DNA of 15,589 nt from an uncultured Dyadobacter sp. (GTDB lineage Bacteria; Bacteroidota; Bacteroidia; Cytophagales; Spirosomataceae): contig CALGRQ010000156.1 of NCBI GenBank assembly GCA_937880795.1, forward strand, positions 1 to 15,589, in the 5' to 3' direction. The translations under genes were made by a program, and so were the position numbers. The notes beneath the pieces are model-generated. The model had not been told where the DNA came from, did no database searches, and was given only the letters and a program-made list of their open reading frames with translations. Shown here piece by piece: positions 14,159-15,589 of the stretch. How positions within the stretch are numbered: position 1 is the first letter of the stretch; each line of letters starts with the position of its first letter.

Positions 14159-15406
14159 TTAACGAACGATTGTCTCCCGCGCTACCTTAGCGGTTACGTA
14201 GCGGTGAATATTATACATCAGTTTAATGGTTAACAATAAGGCAACCACAACTACATAACCTAGCGTGGGGTAGTTTTCTATATAACCGGTGCTTGTTTCT
14301 GATACAATAAGGCCCGCAAGAAGAGAAGCAATTCCTCCGGCGATTTGCTGAATGGAAGAATTAATTCCCATGAAAGCGCCACGATCTTGTGCTTCCGGAA
14401 CGGCGGTCATGAGGGCTGATGCGGATATCATCCGCCCCGTGATACCCACAAAAAGAAGTACATTTAGTATGAGGATAATCCAGAGTGGGGTAACTCCTAG
14501 GTTGCAGTATATGACCGTCATGATAGCTGTAATGACGGAGCCGATGATAAACATTTTAAACTTACCTATTTTGTCACTCAATACACCTATCATTGGGCTG
14601 AACACGAGCATACAGATTCCCGTAATCATATATAGTAAGGGTAGCTGTTCCAGTGAGATGCCTAAATTGTGAACACCGAAAGCGCTTCCGAATGGCATAA
14701 GCATAAAGCCGCCCGTGGCTAAAAGGGTGGTAGCGGCAAAAGCTCTCAGATATTGGGGTGTAGAAAAGATATGGAAAACATGTTTAAATGGAGACGCTTC
14801 CGTTCGTAATTTGAGGTGTCCGGTGATGGGGCGTAAATATAAAAATATGATTATTCCAATAATTACACTAAGGGCAACAATGAACAAAAATGGAGCATGC
14901 CAGTTGTATTCATTCGCCAAATAAAGCCCTAAAGGAATACCGATCACCTGGCTCATCGCAAAGGCAAGCTGAACGAAACCCATTACCCGACCTCTGAATT
15001 GCAATGGAAAAATATCGGTAATGATGGCAAAACTGATCGAACCAATAACCCCTCCAAAAATTCCGGTTACGATGCGGGCCAGAAGTAGCGATATATAATT
15101 TGGAGCCAGCCCACACAAAAGTGTCCCAATTACAAAACCTGTATAAAAAAACATGAGCAGCTTTTTTCTGTCAAACTTATCAGCAAAACCAGCTGCCAAA
15201 AGTCCAGAAGCGCCGGCACTGAATGCATAGGCGGAAACGACAAGACCAAATTGTGCCGTAGAAATAGACAGTTCTTTCAATAGAATGGCTCCCAGTGGCG
15301 ATAGAACCATAAAATCCAATACAACTGTAAATTGTAAGCAGGCTAATAATGCAATAATGAAAATTTGATATCTGGTAAAACCAGATTGTACGGTTTCTTG
15401 TGGCAT
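14159..15406 (-). CDS. MFS transporter, DHA1-like drug/sugar exporter family
   Basis: 415 residues from ATG 15406-15404, with about 12 hydrophobic helices and short cytoplasmic ends. The first helix (FIIALLACLQFTVVLDFMVL) ends with the acidic residue common in drug:proton antiporters. Motif A, GFADKFDRKKLL, is in loop 2-3. Loop 4-5 carries the related RFRGRVMGF. A central break (about residues 190-215, PITGHLKLRTEASPFKHVF) divides the two halves. The second half has the loop 8-9 version, GVLSDKIGKFKMF, and PEAQDRGAFMGINSSIQQIAGG. The length is normal for the family. It should be an inner-membrane, proton-driven exporter. The substrate is unknown and neighbours give no hint. A strong terminator follows. 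An AT-rich 28-base spacer separates it from the broken MFS gene upstream. Confidence 0.88.
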   Translation of the reverse strand: MPQETVQSGFTRYQIFIIALLACLQFTVVLDFMVLSPLGAILLKELSISTAQFGLVVSAYAFSAGASGLLAAGFADKFDRKKLLMFFYTGFVIGTLLCGLAPNYISLLLARIVTGIFGGVIGSISFAIITDIFPLQFRGRVMGFVQLAFAMSQVIGIPLGLYLANEYNWHAPFLFIVALSVIIGIIIFLYLRPITGHLKLRTEASPFKHVFHIFSTPQYLRAFAATTLLATGGFMLMPFGSAFGVHNLGISLEQLPLLYMITGICMLVFSPMIGVLSDKIGKFKMFIIGSVITAIMTVIYCNLGVTPLWIILILNVLLFVGITGRMISASALMTAVPEAQDRGAFMGINSSIQQIAGGIASLLAGLIVSETSTGYIENYPTLGYVVVVALLLTIKLMYNIHRYVTAKVARETIVR

Positions 15407-15433
15407 ATTTAAATTTATAAATTTTTAATGTAT

Positions 15434-15589
15434 TTAATATGTTAAATGCTGATAAAGAGTCTGTTGCGAGTTGCGTACAGAAGATAGACACCCCAGAATG
15501 AAAGGCTTGCGGCGCAGCCCCCTGTCAAAAGCCGCCCCGAGGAAGGGCGCCGTCAGTGCTGCGATATAACCCGCTGTCTTGGAGAGGTT
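15434..15589 (-). pseudogene. End of a second, probably truncated MFS gene
   Basis: A minus-strand frame enters from the right edge and ends at TAA 15436-15434. The first 35 residues read SKTAGYIAALTAPFLGAA, then FDRGLRRKPFILGCL. That is a transmembrane helix followed by an MFS motif A (G-A-A-F-D-R-G-L-R-R-K). After this the protein-like pattern stops, with a 16-residue tail rich in Ser, Gln and Asn. The coding part is clearly GC-richer than its neighbours. A normal MFS protein would go on for several helices after motif A, so this looks like a gene cut off by deletion or recombination. Because the upstream part is outside the window, a short natural protein cannot be excluded. Confidence 0.45.

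Overview
The window looks like chromosome from a member of the Bacteroidota, most likely a free-living Cytophagia/Sphingobacteriia-type organism; this is inference. Evidence: two TonB-dependent receptors with an N-terminal carboxypeptidase-regulatory-like domain (one of the Oar type), a DUF1080 (3-keto-disaccharide hydrolase) protein, a Tat-type TIM-barrel sugar isomerase, start codons mostly without Shine-Dalgarno sequences, and -7 boxes of the TAnnTTTG form. Base composition is moderate to AT-rich, apart from a GC-rich stretch at the right edge. No rRNA, tRNA, CRISPR array or transposase gene was seen.

Layout. 1-666 (-): N-terminal part of an Oar-like TonB-dependent receptor running off the left edge. 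792-917 (+): a possible 41-residue one-helix membrane protein. 968-1879 (+): a sugar phosphate isomerase/epimerase, then a hairpin terminator. 1952-2218: a nested palindrome array (REP/MITE-like) in a gene-poor stretch that may also hold a decayed reading frame. 2632-4104 (+): two adjacent genes sharing one C2-like beta-sandwich domain, behind a plausible promoter and a TTGTA-N8-TACAA palindrome. This pair is the least explained and most interesting part of the window. It converges on a minus-strand block: a FlaR-like P-loop protein, a four-helix membrane protein and a secreted DUF1080 protein.

6334-10865 (-) is a three-gene metal unit. In transcription order it encodes a P1B-2-type Zn/Cd/Pb-exporting ATPase with a His/Asp-rich tail, a small exported Cys/His-rich protein, and a TonB-dependent outer-membrane receptor. 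A perfect TACATTTG box and a cluster of GTTGC half-sites lie upstream. Together they suggest metal handling across both membranes.

11259-12662 (+) is a PLP-dependent group II decarboxylase-family enzyme. It converges, through a strong bidirectional terminator, on a parA plus ribbon-helix-helix gene pair (12747-13819, -). That pair resembles ParF/ParG-type (type Ib) partition cassettes, and an AT-rich repeat region upstream of parA looks like its centromere/operator. 14159-15406 (-) is a DHA1-like MFS exporter with a strong U-tract terminator. The right edge carries the end of a second, GC-rich and probably truncated MFS gene.
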